Positions 9,269 to 17,761 of a DNA stretch of 64,000 nucleotides are shown in pieces. This DNA is from Thermaurantimonas sp046295455. GTDB lineage: Bacteria; Bacteroidota; Bacteroidia; Flavobacteriales; Schleiferiaceae. Under the pieces are notes generated by a model that saw nothing but the letters and a program-made list of their open reading frames with translations, was not told the DNA's origin and made no database searches. The number at the start of each line of letters is the position of its first letter. Position 1 is the stretch's first letter. The stretch spans positions 117,101 to 181,100 of the forward strand of contig JBKBNI010000005.1 of NCBI GenBank assembly GCA_046295455.1, in the 5' to 3' direction. The position numbers were made by a program, and so were the translations under genes.

Positions 9269-10021
9269 TCAATGTTTTACAAACCCCAGAATGATCCCCT
9301 GCTTAATGGCTTCAGGGATAAATGCTTTGATTTGAAGAATTTCCTGAGGTTTGAAATAGTACACTTCTTCCAACTCATTAAATGAAAAGGGGTTAACAGT
9401 CAGAAGTTTTAAAAATTTTTCGACGGCATAGGAAATAGCACAAAAAACCACGTCTTTTGACTCCTGGTGACGATACATCAGAAGCAGATACTCTCCCCTA
9501 CTCTGTTTTGTACACTCCTTGGGATGAAGTAAAAATACGGGATATTCGAACGATAGAATGGAAAATTCGGGATTTATCACCAATCGGTGGTTAAAGATTG
9601 AGCCACTTATTGTATAAGGCCTGGCAGGGATATCTGGCATCATATACAGACGCACTTCCTCCCATTCGAATAGCATTAAATCACTTAAAAATGGATGTTG
9701 TGTCAGGAGTTCACGTTCATTGTGCATTACGTATTCATAAAATTCTCCAGGCATAGCCCACAGTTTTGACTCTTTACATTCATGGTTTGTAAAGAATCTG
9801 TCAACGATTGCATCCATGCCTGTCTTACCAAAAAAATCGGTCATAATGGGAAACGCTGTCGTGATGGCATCATTCACTATGCTAAAGATAAGCCGTCGAT
9901 AATGCTTTATGCCCTCCGGACGGACATTGTGCAGTTGTGAAATGAAGGCCTCTTCGCCGGTGCGTACATATCTGCTGAGCAAAACCTGCTGTTCGAAGGT
10001 GTGTCTATCATTTATTTTCAT
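9269..10021 (-). CDS. hvfC: HvfC/BufC-like partner of MNIO enzyme (DUF2063)
   Basis: A 250-residue protein of the DUF2063 family. The N-terminal half has the AFPIMTDFFG segment and a FFTNHECKESKLWAMPGEF stretch that match the family's helical DNA-binding-like domain. The C-terminal half ends in a winged-helix-like region. In known MNIO systems this partner binds the precursor peptide leader and presents it to the DUF692 enzyme. The ATG overlaps the hvfB stop (ATGA), so the two are translationally coupled. It is the last gene of the operon, followed by the bidirectional terminator. Confidence 0.88.
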   Translation of the reverse strand: MKINDRHTFEQQVLLSRYVRTGEEAFISQLHNVRPEGIKHYRRLIFSIVNDAITTAFPIMTDFFGKTGMDAIVDRFFTNHECKESKLWAMPGEFYEYVMHNERELLTQHPFLSDLMLFEWEEVRLYMMPDIPARPYTISGSIFNHRLVINPEFSILSFEYPVFLLHPKECTKQSRGEYLLLMYRHQESKDVVFCAISYAVEKFLKLLTVNPFSFNELEEVYYFKPQEILQIKAFIPEAIKQGIILGFVKH

Positions 10022-10857
10022 ACAGCGATTTGATTTGCATTGAGATGTACAAACTTTTGTCGGTAAATACTTCGAAGCCTATCGATTTCAATTTGTATAT
10101 CCTTAAGCGCCGGGATATTAAAATCGCGTTCGAGCAATACCGGCACGGGTCTGTCGAGCCAATCAAGGGTGTAGCTGAATAAATCATACACCGGGTCAAT
10201 GATGTCTTCGCCATGCGTATCGATGATCAGATCTTCGGCCACACGGAGGTGACCCGCCATGTGAATATAGGCTACCTTATTGCGCGGAAGCCCGGAGATG
10301 AAGCTTTTTGGGTCGTAACCATGATTGAAGCTATTGACGTAAACATTATTTACGTCGAGAAGGAGCTGACAGTTGCTCTCTTCTACAATTGCATTGATAA
10401 ATTGCAATTCAGAAAGTTCTGCTGCCAGTGGTGAGTAATAGCTTACATTTTCAATGGTAAGAGGGCGCTCCAGAAAATCCTGGACCTGGCGTATTTTGAA
10501 TGCCACGTGCCGAACGGCTTCTTCGGTAAAGGGTATGGGAAGCAGGTCATAAAGATGAGCATTGCTGCAACGTGAAAAACTCAAATGCTCCGAATAGAGT
10601 CTTGCTCCCGTCGTATCTAAAAAAAATTTGATTTTTTTAAGAAACTGAAAGTCAACCGGATCAGGACTTCCTATGGACAACGAAAGACCATGAGTAAAAA
10701 GCGGGTAGCGATCAAGTACCCTTTCAAAAAGTTTTCTCCAGTGGCCTCCTACATCGATCCAATTTTCAGGAGCTACCTCAATAAAGTCGGGATTCAGATG
10801 GTCTGTTTGGGAATCCCATTCGGAAGCAAAATCTTTCCGGTATCCAATGCCAATCAT
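10018..10857 (-). CDS. hvfB: Multinuclear non-heme iron oxidative enzyme HvfB/BufB (DUF692)
   Basis: A 279-residue TIM-barrel enzyme of the MNIO (DUF692/MbnB) family. Metal-ligand motifs are visible in order: HGLSLSIG, LYSEHLSF, LLLDVNNVYVNSFNHG, YIHMAGH, DTHGEDI and LLERDFN. These enzymes use two or three iron ions and oxygen to modify cysteine residues of ribosomal peptides, giving oxazolone/thioamide or thiooxazole groups. The substrate here is presumably the Cys-repeat protein encoded at the head of the operon (11738-12079). The start overlaps the anti-sigma stop (ATGA). Confidence 0.93.
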   Translation of the reverse strand: MIGIGYRKDFASEWDSQTDHLNPDFIEVAPENWIDVGGHWRKLFERVLDRYPLFTHGLSLSIGSPDPVDFQFLKKIKFFLDTTGARLYSEHLSFSRCSNAHLYDLLPIPFTEEAVRHVAFKIRQVQDFLERPLTIENVSYYSPLAAELSELQFINAIVEESNCQLLLDVNNVYVNSFNHGYDPKSFISGLPRNKVAYIHMAGHLRVAEDLIIDTHGEDIIDPVYDLFSYTLDWLDRPVPVLLERDFNIPALKDIQIEIDRLRSIYRQKFVHLNANQIAV

Positions 10858-11087
10858 AGGTTTAGTCTTTTAAAAATTTTGTCTCTATAGTCAGACATGT
10901 CTGTATTTGGAAAGATTATATTTTCCTTTTCGGTCAATAACTTTTGATTGAGTAATTGATTTTCGAAGGTATATATCTTACATAGCCTGCAGACAAAATA
11001 GTGGTATTTCATGAGTAGGATTTCATACCACTTCAGAGGTTTTACCTCTGATTTGTGCAGGCATCGGGTGTATTTTCTGCAGTTCAT
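10854..11087 (-). CDS. Small zinc-finger anti-sigma-like protein
   Basis: A 77-residue protein starting at MNCRKYTRCLHKSE; an upstream in-frame extension inside the sigma gene is not needed. Residues His 29, Cys 33 and Cys 36 form H-x3-C-x2-C, the zinc-binding signature of ZAS/zf-HC2 anti-sigma domains, with extra Cys 3 and Cys 9. No membrane segment is seen, so it would be a soluble anti-sigma factor. It overlaps the sigma gene by 4 bases (ATGA), the usual layout for a cognate sigma/anti-sigma pair. Zinc or redox release is plausible but inferred. Confidence 0.78.
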   Translation of the reverse strand: MNCRKYTRCLHKSEVKPLKWYEILLMKYHYFVCRLCKIYTFENQLLNQKLLTEKENIIFPNTDMSDYRDKIFKRLNL

Positions 11088-11662
11088 TGATTTACTTTTT
11101 TTAAATGGGTAACCATGCAAACCTTCAGCTGTAGTTTTCCTCTATGGAGGATCTGCCAGATGTTGTCAGTAGTGCACTGGCATTCTTTACTGATATCGAT
11201 GGTGTCCTTTTCGGCAAAAAACTTCATCGAGAACACTTTTTTGTATTGATTCGATAATTTGGAAAAGCATTTTTTTAGGTAATTAAACAGAGTAAGCTGA
11301 AAAATCATTTCATCCTGTTCGTGAAAATCGTCCAACAACCATTCTTCTTTCCAGCGGCCATTTTTTTTAAAAAGCATTTTTTCCAGGGAGTACTCAATAT
11401 TTTTTTCTTCTCTCTGTCTGTGGCGGTAGTGTTCGAGTATTTTCTTTTCGAGTATGCCCAAAATCCACGTTTCAAGGGAGGATTTTCCCTTGAAGGTGTC
11501 CAATTTTTCATAGGCAATCAAGAGGGTATCCTGTACAAGGTCTTTGGACGTCTCTTCGCAGTAGGTGCGGTGGTATGCGTGGATAAGGAATTTTTTCAGG
11601 TTTTTTTCGGTGACTTTTTTAAATTCTTCCTTAAGGTTAAAGGCGTTTACAGACATTGACAT
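11084..11662 (-). CDS. ECF-type RNA polymerase sigma factor
   Basis: A 192-residue sigma-70 family protein. Region 2 includes SKDLVQDTLLIAYEKLDTF and the SLETWILGILEKKILEHYRH segment. Region 4 includes LSNQYKKVFSMKFFAEKDT and the helix-turn-helix CTTDNIWQILHRGK. There is no region 3, consistent with an ECF sigma. It sits between the Cys-repeat precursor gene and the MNIO genes, so it most likely drives this operon. The start at 11662 (MSMSVNAF) has a second ATG two codons in. The sequence just upstream holds a hairpin. Confidence 0.9.
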   Translation of the reverse strand: MSMSVNAFNLKEEFKKVTEKNLKKFLIHAYHRTYCEETSKDLVQDTLLIAYEKLDTFKGKSSLETWILGILEKKILEHYRHRQREEKNIEYSLEKMLFKKNGRWKEEWLLDDFHEQDEMIFQLTLFNYLKKCFSKLSNQYKKVFSMKFFAEKDTIDISKECQCTTDNIWQILHRGKLQLKVCMVTHLKKVNQ

Positions 11663-11680
11663 AGTTTTTACAATTTTAAG

Positions 11681-11719
11681 GTAATAAAAGCACTCCTCTT
11701 CGATGATCGAAGAGGAGTG
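11681..11719 (-). terminator. Attenuator-like hairpin between precursor and sigma genes
   Basis: A 12-bp perfect stem pairs CACTCCTCTTCG (11691-11702) with CGAAGAGGAGTG (11708-11719) around 5 bases. On the minus strand it is followed by CTTTTATT. It lies 18 bases after the precursor stop and could cut read-through into the regulatory and enzyme genes, so that precursor mRNA is more abundant. Confidence 0.7.
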
Positions 11720-11737
11720 CGTTTCGGGACTGAAAGC

Positions 11738-12079
11738 TTACTTGGGTTGTTGGGTTTTAGATTCGCCACATTTGGCTTCCCCACACTTGGCTTCTGAAGT
11801 TTTAGTCTTGCTTTCGCCACACTTGGCTTCTCCACATTTGCCTTCGGAAGTTTTTGCTTTTTTGCCGGACTTTTTGGTGGAAGCTTTGCTTTCGCCACAT
11901 CTCAGATCGTTGAGAAACTTATTGGAAGACTGACCTGTGAGCAACTCAGTACGTACTTCTGCTCCTGTGCCGAGGGTAAAGATTGAGAAATCTGTGCTTT
12001 TGGCATTAAGGCTTGTGAGTGCGGCAAGTGTAGCTGCTGCAAGTGCTCCTCCGAAGAGATTTTTTTCTTTGTTTTTCAT
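11738..12079 (-). CDS. hvfA: HvfA/BufA-like MNIO precursor peptide with KCGE repeats
   Basis: A 113-residue protein from the ATG at 12079; a longer in-frame extension upstream looks non-coding. Residues 8-26 (NLFGGALAAATLAALTSLNA) form a signal-peptide-like hydrophobic stretch. LGTGAEVRTELL follows, a segment typical of HvfA-type proteins. The C-terminal half is Lys/Ser/Thr-rich and carries five Cys, all in (R/K)CGE context: 61, 82, 87, 99, 104. The last four form two near-identical KCGEAKCGESK units. These match the EGKCG-type core repeats modified by HvfB/HvfC-type enzymes into copper-binding groups. It heads the operon. Confidence 0.88.
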   Translation of the reverse strand: MKNKEKNLFGGALAAATLAALTSLNAKSTDFSIFTLGTGAEVRTELLTGQSSNKFLNDLRCGESKASTKKSGKKAKTSEGKCGEAKCGESKTKTSEAKCGEAKCGESKTQQPK

Positions 12080-12101
12080 TGTTTTGTTTTTTTTGGTTAC
12101 A

Positions 12102-12129
12102 TGTATTAGTGCAGCTCTACTCTGATTCC
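12102..12129 (-). promoter_or_regulatory. Candidate ECF promoter of the hvf operon
   Basis: On the minus strand the sequence TGTCAGGAATC lies about 45-50 bases upstream of hvfA. GGAATC (12124-12129) resembles an ECF -35 element, and 16 bases further is AATACT as a possible -10. No TAnnTTTG housekeeping -7 box was found in the same interval. This is pattern matching only. Confidence 0.3.
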
Positions 12130-12289
12130 TGACAACTTTTTTAAAAATTTTTTTCAATTTTTTTTATTTGTGATATGCAAGAAAACTTATATCTCTGAAT
12201 TTCAATGTTGTAGATGATATAATTGTAAGCTGTGAATGGTCGGGACCTGGGATTAGATATTGGAATTAAATGATGTAATAAACCGACCT

Positions 12290-12475
12290 GACGGAGGAGA
12301 AATTCTGTATGTGAAGAACGATGGTCAGAAACAGTGTGCGTGAGCGATGGGAGCTATGGCCCGAAGGGCCAGTGCGTAGCATATAGCGGAGCACCGTAGC
12401 GATAGCGAAGTAGCGGACGTAGCGACCCCTGACGATGGCGCGGAAGCGCCTTGTCAGGGGGCACGCCCAAAAAAA
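12290..12475. repeat. GC-rich structured intergenic element
   Basis: The gap from 12080 to 12563 holds no convincing gene. Its right part differs from its A+T-rich surroundings. It contains the small palindrome GGCCCGAAGGGCC (near 12358-12370), many iterated TAGCG/GGAGC words (12374-12425), and a nested hairpin. In the hairpin CCCCTGAC (12426-12433) pairs with GTCAGGGG (12453-12460), and inside it GGCGC (12437-12441) pairs with GCGCC (12446-12450) around GGAA. It looks like a REP-like dispersed repeat or a structured RNA. Its copy number elsewhere cannot be seen from this window. Confidence 0.5.
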
Positions 12476-12563
12476 TAAAATGAGAAAACCTGTGTTTTGT
12501 ACTATATGCATCGTACAGAGCCGGTGAATGTTTCTATTTTCGCCATAGCTAATTGAGCGGCTT

Positions 12564-15374
12564 ATGTCGGAAAAAGAGGAGAAAAAATTGTTTTTATTGG
12601 ATGCGTATGCGTTGATATTCAGGGCTTATTTTGCTTTTGCGAGGAATCCCCGCGTGACGAGTACGGGGCTTGATACCTCGGCAATATTTGGATTTACCTC
12701 CACGCTGCTGGAACTGATTCAGTCAGAAAAACCCTCTCATATTGCGGTGGTTTTTGATACAGATGCGCCTACACAGCGCCACATAGATTATACAGACTAC
12801 AAGGCAAACAGGGATGAAACTCCGGAGGCGATAAAACTGGCTATTCCGTATATCAAGAGGATTCTGAAGGCAATGCACATTCCGGTGCTGGGCGTGGATG
12901 GTTATGAGGCTGATGATGTGATCGGTACGCTGGCACAGGAGGCCTCCAAAGCCGGATACAAGGTATATATGGTAACTCCGGATAAGGACTTCGGACAACT
13001 GGTGTCGGACAGTATCCTCATCTATAAACCCGGTCGTATGGGCAACCCTCATGAAATATGGGGAGTGAAGGAGGTGTGTGAGAAATTTGATATCGAACGG
13101 GTGGACCAGGTGATCGATATGCTTGGGATGATGGGGGATTCGGTAGATAATATCCCTGGTATCCCGGGTGTGGGTGAAAAGACGGCTGCCAAGCTGCTGA
13201 AAGAATACGAAACCCTGGAGAATGTGCTGGACAATGCTGAAAAAATCAAGGGTAAGCTGGGGGAGAAAATTGCTGCCGCAAGGGAGCAGGCTCTGATGAG
13301 CAAACGTCTTGCGACGATTATGACGGATGCTCCTGTGGAATTTGACCCGAAGCAGTTTCACCTCGATCCGCCGGATGTGGCAGCGGTGGAGGAGGTATTC
13401 AGGGAATTGGAGTTCCGAACGCTGGAGCGGAGATTTAAGGAAATCTATTCGATCGGGAAGGAGGATCTATCGGATGGGATCAACTCCCCTGCCCCGTATG
13501 CGGAACCAACGCAGCTTAACCTGTTTGACCAGGTGGCTGGAGAAGCGTCTGACTCATCGGGCAGACAGACGATACATACTACAGACCATCTGTACACACT
13601 GATATCAGATATTAAAGGGTATAAGGAGCTTCTGAAAGTTCTTGAAAACTACACAGAGATATGTATTGATACGGAAACTACCTCGCTCGATGTGCTGGAC
13701 GCACAGCTGATCGGAATCGCCATCAGCTACCGCCCTCATTCGGGGTATTACGTACAATTGCCTGATGATGAGGATGAAGTGAGAAACTGGGTCGGTCTGC
13801 TGGAGCCTTTGTTTGCGGATGAATCGCGCACCTGGATCGCCCAAAACTGGAAATATGACTATGCTGTGCTGAAAAAATACGGTGTCCGCCCGCCGGAAAA
13901 GGTCTTTGATACCATGCTGGCGCACTATGTGATCAATCCGGATGCGCGGCACAATATGGATGTGCTGGCGGAAAACTACCTGAACTACACTCCAGTGTCG
14001 ATCGAAACGCTGATCGGAAAAAAGGGTGCCGGCCAGGGAAATATGAAGGATGTGGATGTAAGGCTGGTGGCTGAGTACTCGGCAGAGGATGCGGATATAA
14101 CGCTGCAACTCGCTCAGATATTCAAACCGATGCTGGCCGAGCGGGGCGGTGAAAGGGTCTTCTACGAAGTAGAATTACCGCTGGTCCCGGTGCTTGCGGA
14201 AATGGAAATGCATGGATTTAAAATCGATACGGCCAACCTAAAGAAGCAAAGTAAAGAAATCGAATCTGAGATACAGCGGATGGAGGAAGAAATCACGGCA
14301 TTGGCCGGTGAGAAATTCAACATCGCTTCGCCGAAGCAACTGGGCGACATTCTGTTTGAAAAGCTGAAAATCGGGGGTTCAAAACCGAAAAAAACCAAAA
14401 CCGGTCAGTTTGCCACGGGCGAGGATGTGCTGCAAGGCCTGGTCAGAGAGCATCCGATCATAGGTCTCATCCTGGAATACAGACAGTTGACCAAGCTGAA
14501 AAATACCTACATCGATACGCTGCCTCAGATGATTCATCCACTGACGGGACGTGTTCACACCAGTTTTAATCAGGCAGTGGCAGCCACAGGACGGTTAAGC
14601 AGCAATAATCCAAACCTGCAGAACATCCCTATCCGCACCGAGCGTGGAAGGAAGATCCGGGAAGCCTTCATAGCAGAAGAAGGATATAAAATCCTTTCGG
14701 CAGACTATTCACAGATCGAATTGCGCATCATAGCGGCCATCAGTGGGGACGAGGCTATGATAGAGGCCTTCCGAAACGGAGAAGACATCCATGCTGCTAC
14801 CGCTGCAAAAGTTTTCGGTGTGTCCAGAGAAAAAGTGACCAAAGAGATGCGTTCGAATGCCAAAACGGTTAACTTCGGCATTATTTACGGCGTTAGTGCA
14901 TTTGGACTCAGTCAACAGAGCACCTTATCGAGATCGGAGGCTGCTGATGTGATAGAAGCTTACTTCAAGACATATCCAGGAATTAAAAATTATATGGACA
15001 ATCAGATAAAAAAAGCAAGAGAGACCGGCTATGTGGAAACGATACTCGGTCGTCGCCGATACCTGCCTGACATTGATAGCCGCAATCAGGTCGTGCGCGG
15101 TCAGGCCGAGCGCATAGCCATCAATGCGCCCATCCAAGGTAGTGCTGCCGACATCATCAAGCTGGCTATGATCGACATTCATCGGTATCTGACAAACAAA
15201 TCGTTTAAAACGCGGATGCTGCTGCAGGTGCACGACGAGCTGGTCTTTGAAATCCATGAAGAAGAACTGTATCTGCAGACTGAAATTAAATCCCGAATGG
15301 AAAACGCATGGCAATTTGCTGTGCCCTTGGTGGCCGAAACTGGTATAGGATCGAACTGGTTACAAGCTCACTAA
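12564..15374 (+). CDS. polA: DNA polymerase I
   Basis: A 936-residue family A polymerase with all three parts. The N-terminal 5'-3' exonuclease/flap domain (~1-290) has DGYEADDVIG and the GIPGVGEKTAAKLL helix-hairpin-helix. The 3'-5' exonuclease domain (~350-540) keeps its acidic residues: DTETTSLD, then QNWKYDYAVL and YSAEDADITL. The C-terminal polymerase domain has motif A ADYSQIELRI, motif B around NAKTVNFGIIYGVSAFGL and motif C QVHDELVFE. It acts in Okazaki fragment processing and repair. The start ATG at 12564 gives the normal MSEKEEKKLFLLDAYA opening. Confidence 0.97.
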   Translation: MSEKEEKKLFLLDAYALIFRAYFAFARNPRVTSTGLDTSAIFGFTSTLLELIQSEKPSHIAVVFDTDAPTQRHIDYTDYKANRDETPEAIKLAIPYIKRILKAMHIPVLGVDGYEADDVIGTLAQEASKAGYKVYMVTPDKDFGQLVSDSILIYKPGRMGNPHEIWGVKEVCEKFDIERVDQVIDMLGMMGDSVDNIPGIPGVGEKTAAKLLKEYETLENVLDNAEKIKGKLGEKIAAAREQALMSKRLATIMTDAPVEFDPKQFHLDPPDVAAVEEVFRELEFRTLERRFKEIYSIGKEDLSDGINSPAPYAEPTQLNLFDQVAGEASDSSGRQTIHTTDHLYTLISDIKGYKELLKVLENYTEICIDTETTSLDVLDAQLIGIAISYRPHSGYYVQLPDDEDEVRNWVGLLEPLFADESRTWIAQNWKYDYAVLKKYGVRPPEKVFDTMLAHYVINPDARHNMDVLAENYLNYTPVSIETLIGKKGAGQGNMKDVDVRLVAEYSAEDADITLQLAQIFKPMLAERGGERVFYEVELPLVPVLAEMEMHGFKIDTANLKKQSKEIESEIQRMEEEITALAGEKFNIASPKQLGDILFEKLKIGGSKPKKTKTGQFATGEDVLQGLVREHPIIGLILEYRQLTKLKNTYIDTLPQMIHPLTGRVHTSFNQAVAATGRLSSNNPNLQNIPIRTERGRKIREAFIAEEGYKILSADYSQIELRIIAAISGDEAMIEAFRNGEDIHAATAAKVFGVSREKVTKEMRSNAKTVNFGIIYGVSAFGLSQQSTLSRSEAADVIEAYFKTYPGIKNYMDNQIKKARETGYVETILGRRRYLPDIDSRNQVVRGQAERIAINAPIQGSAADIIKLAMIDIHRYLTNKSFKTRMLLQVHDELVFEIHEEELYLQTEIKSRMENAWQFAVPLVAETGIGSNWLQAH

Positions 15375-15382
15375 CCCAAGAC

Positions 15383-17755
15383 ATGAAAGCATATTCTGTC
15401 GTCTTATCCGTCCTGCTCTGGTGCGGGGCTATTCACCTGCATGCTCAGCGCACCGTAAGAATCATGGTATCGGGCTTTGTATCAGAGGCCCGGTCGGCCG
15501 AGCGGATGGTGGGTGTAAACGTCTATGTACCCGAACTAAAAACAGGCACCATCACCAACAACTATGGGTACTACTCCCTAACCCTGCCTCCGGGACGATA
15601 TACCATCGTATATTCCATACTAGGCTATTCGCCAAGGCAGTTTGAACTCGAATTTCGAAGAGATACTGTGATAAACGTAGAAATGCAGGAGGAAATTTCA
15701 GAACTTGAAGAGGTTCTGATCATTGCGGACCGAAAGCAGGCCGAAAGTGTACAAATGAGCAGCATTGAGCTGCCGATGAAGACCGTAAAGAAAATTCCCA
15801 TGCTCTTTGGGGAGACGGATCTGCTTAGGGCGATACAATACCTGCCGGGAGTGCAAAGCGGAAATGAAGGATTCACCGGAATTTATGTACGTGGCGGAAG
15901 TCCGGACCAGAATCTGATCCTGCTCGACGGAGTGCCTGTGTACAATGCATCGCATTTATTTGGATTTTTTTCAGTCTTTAACAACGATGCCATCAAAAGC
16001 GTCCAACTGTATAAAGGTGGATTTCCGGCGCGATTTGCCGGCCGGCTCAGTTCGGTGATTGATATTACGATGAAGGAGGGCAATATGCGACGGTTTGGCG
16101 GGGAGGGATCCATCGGGTTAATTGCCTCCCGACTTACGGTAGAAGGCCCGATAGTGAAAGACAAAGCCTCCTTTATAGTAAGTGGCAGAAGGACATATTT
16201 GGATTTGCTTACAAGGCCATTGATTGCAAGTCAGTCCGATGGCTCCACGGGAGGGTATTATTTTGGGGATTTTAATACCAAGCTCAACTACATAGTTGAC
16301 GCCAAAAACAGACTCTACCTCAGCTATTACGGAGGTGTTGACAGATTTTTCTTTCGCGACCGCTTCTCCAGCCCACAGGGTACTCAGATCCTGGAAGGTG
16401 GACTACAATGGGGCAACAACACCGGGTCACTTCGCTGGAACCATTTGTTTAACAACAAGATGTTTGTGAATACGACCTTGAATTACACCCGCTACAAATT
16501 CAAAACCTACTTTTCCGAGAAAAACAGTTCAACACCGGCCGTAAATATATCGGCGCAGTTTTTTTCATATATTCAGGATTTCTCCATTCGCTCGGATTGG
16601 GAGTATGCTATTAACAGCAACAACTACCTTCGATTCGGAGCAGTAAGCACTTTGCATGACTTCAGACCGGGAGCAGCTGAATTAAAAGATGCCTCCATCA
16701 GTCTGGACAGTCTGGTCGATTTTTCCAAAAGGATACAATCCATAGAAAATGGTTTTTACATCGAAGATGAGATCTCCGTGGGAGACCGCACAAAAGTGAA
16801 TCTTGGGCTGCACTACGCACAAAACTTTGTCAGAAATGCGTCCTACCATGGATTGCAACCACGAATCAGTGGCCGCTATTTGCTCAATGACCGTGCATCG
16901 ATCAAAGGTTCATACGTGATGATGCAGCAATTTATCCACCTTCTGAGCAATACCGGTATCGGTCTGCCAACAGACTTGTGGGTTCCTGCCACCGATCTGA
17001 TTAAACCTCAGATCGCACACCAGAGTGCTTTGGGCGCATCCTACAGCATGAGCAGCATGTATGAATTTTCGGTGGAGGTATACTACAAATACATGAACCA
17101 TCTGATCGAATACAAAAACGGAGCAAGCTACTTTTCGACCAACGACTGGCAGACCCAGGTGCATACCGGAGGTCAAGGCTGGAATTACGGATTGGAGTTG
17201 TTTGCTGAAAAAAAACTGGGTAATACCACAGGCTGGATCGGCTACACCCTCAGCTGGAGCTGGCGTCAGTTTGAGGAGTTAAACAACGGACTTCCCTACC
17301 CCTTTCGCTTCGATCGCCGTCACGACGTGTCGGTGGTAGTGAATCACAAATTCAGCGATCGGTTTGACATAGGATTGACATGGGTATATGGTACAGGAAT
17401 CGCTACAAATATTCCGATGGGTCAATTTGCCACACTTCCGATTGACTATTGGAACGGATACAGCCCCATATTCCTCGATCCTGACAGGGTCACCAGCGTG
17501 ATGTATTATGGGGATCGAAACAGCTTTAGAATGCCACCCTATCACCGGGCAGATATAGGTTTAAACTTCCACAAAAAAATGTATCAGTTCATAGAGAGAA
17601 CCTGGAATATCAGTTTTTACAATCTCTACAGCAGAAGAAATCCATTCTTTCTTTACGTTGATTATTTCAATGAAGGCAATCCAGACAAAGGCGTATATAA
17701 GCTAGTAAGTCTTTTTCCCATCATCCCATCCGTAAGCTATTACCTTAAATTCTAA
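15383..17755 (+). CDS. TonB-dependent outer membrane receptor with carboxypeptidase-like N-terminal domain
   Basis: About 790 residues from the ATG at 15383, just after the polA stop. The start gives a signal peptide ending HLHAQ. A CarboxypepD_reg-like domain follows (residues ~25-110, VNVYVPELKTGTITNNYGYYSL). The TonB plug domain has YLPGVQSGNEGFTGIYVRGG and LDGVPVYNASHLFGF. A 22-strand-type barrel ends in a C-terminal aromatic (YYLKF). The DUF4249 lipoprotein gene starts 6 bases later. TonB receptor plus DUF4249 pairs are common in Bacteroidota and take up unknown ligands; no ligand can be inferred here. Confidence 0.92.
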   Translation: MKAYSVVLSVLLWCGAIHLHAQRTVRIMVSGFVSEARSAERMVGVNVYVPELKTGTITNNYGYYSLTLPPGRYTIVYSILGYSPRQFELEFRRDTVINVEMQEEISELEEVLIIADRKQAESVQMSSIELPMKTVKKIPMLFGETDLLRAIQYLPGVQSGNEGFTGIYVRGGSPDQNLILLDGVPVYNASHLFGFFSVFNNDAIKSVQLYKGGFPARFAGRLSSVIDITMKEGNMRRFGGEGSIGLIASRLTVEGPIVKDKASFIVSGRRTYLDLLTRPLIASQSDGSTGGYYFGDFNTKLNYIVDAKNRLYLSYYGGVDRFFFRDRFSSPQGTQILEGGLQWGNNTGSLRWNHLFNNKMFVNTTLNYTRYKFKTYFSEKNSSTPAVNISAQFFSYIQDFSIRSDWEYAINSNNYLRFGAVSTLHDFRPGAAELKDASISLDSLVDFSKRIQSIENGFYIEDEISVGDRTKVNLGLHYAQNFVRNASYHGLQPRISGRYLLNDRASIKGSYVMMQQFIHLLSNTGIGLPTDLWVPATDLIKPQIAHQSALGASYSMSSMYEFSVEVYYKYMNHLIEYKNGASYFSTNDWQTQVHTGGQGWNYGLELFAEKKLGNTTGWIGYTLSWSWRQFEELNNGLPYPFRFDRRHDVSVVVNHKFSDRFDIGLTWVYGTGIATNIPMGQFATLPIDYWNGYSPIFLDPDRVTSVMYYGDRNSFRMPPYHRADIGLNFHKKMYQFIERTWNISFYNLYSRRNPFFLYVDYFNEGNPDKGVYKLVSLFPIIPSVSYYLKF

Positions 17756-17761
17756 TTCGCC

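Noticed and set aside
11703..11933. Plus-strand ORF opposite the precursor gene with SPHLASPHLASE repeats
   Set aside because: It is the antisense shadow of the KCGE repeat of the precursor gene.
12080..12157. N-terminal extension of the HvfA-like precursor
   Set aside because: It reads a low-complexity A/T tract and would move the signal peptide about 26 residues inward; the ATG at 12079 fits the family.
12266..12511. Minus-strand ORF of 81 codons in the structured element
   Set aside because: Its composition comes from the repeat words; no signal, motif or start context supports a protein.
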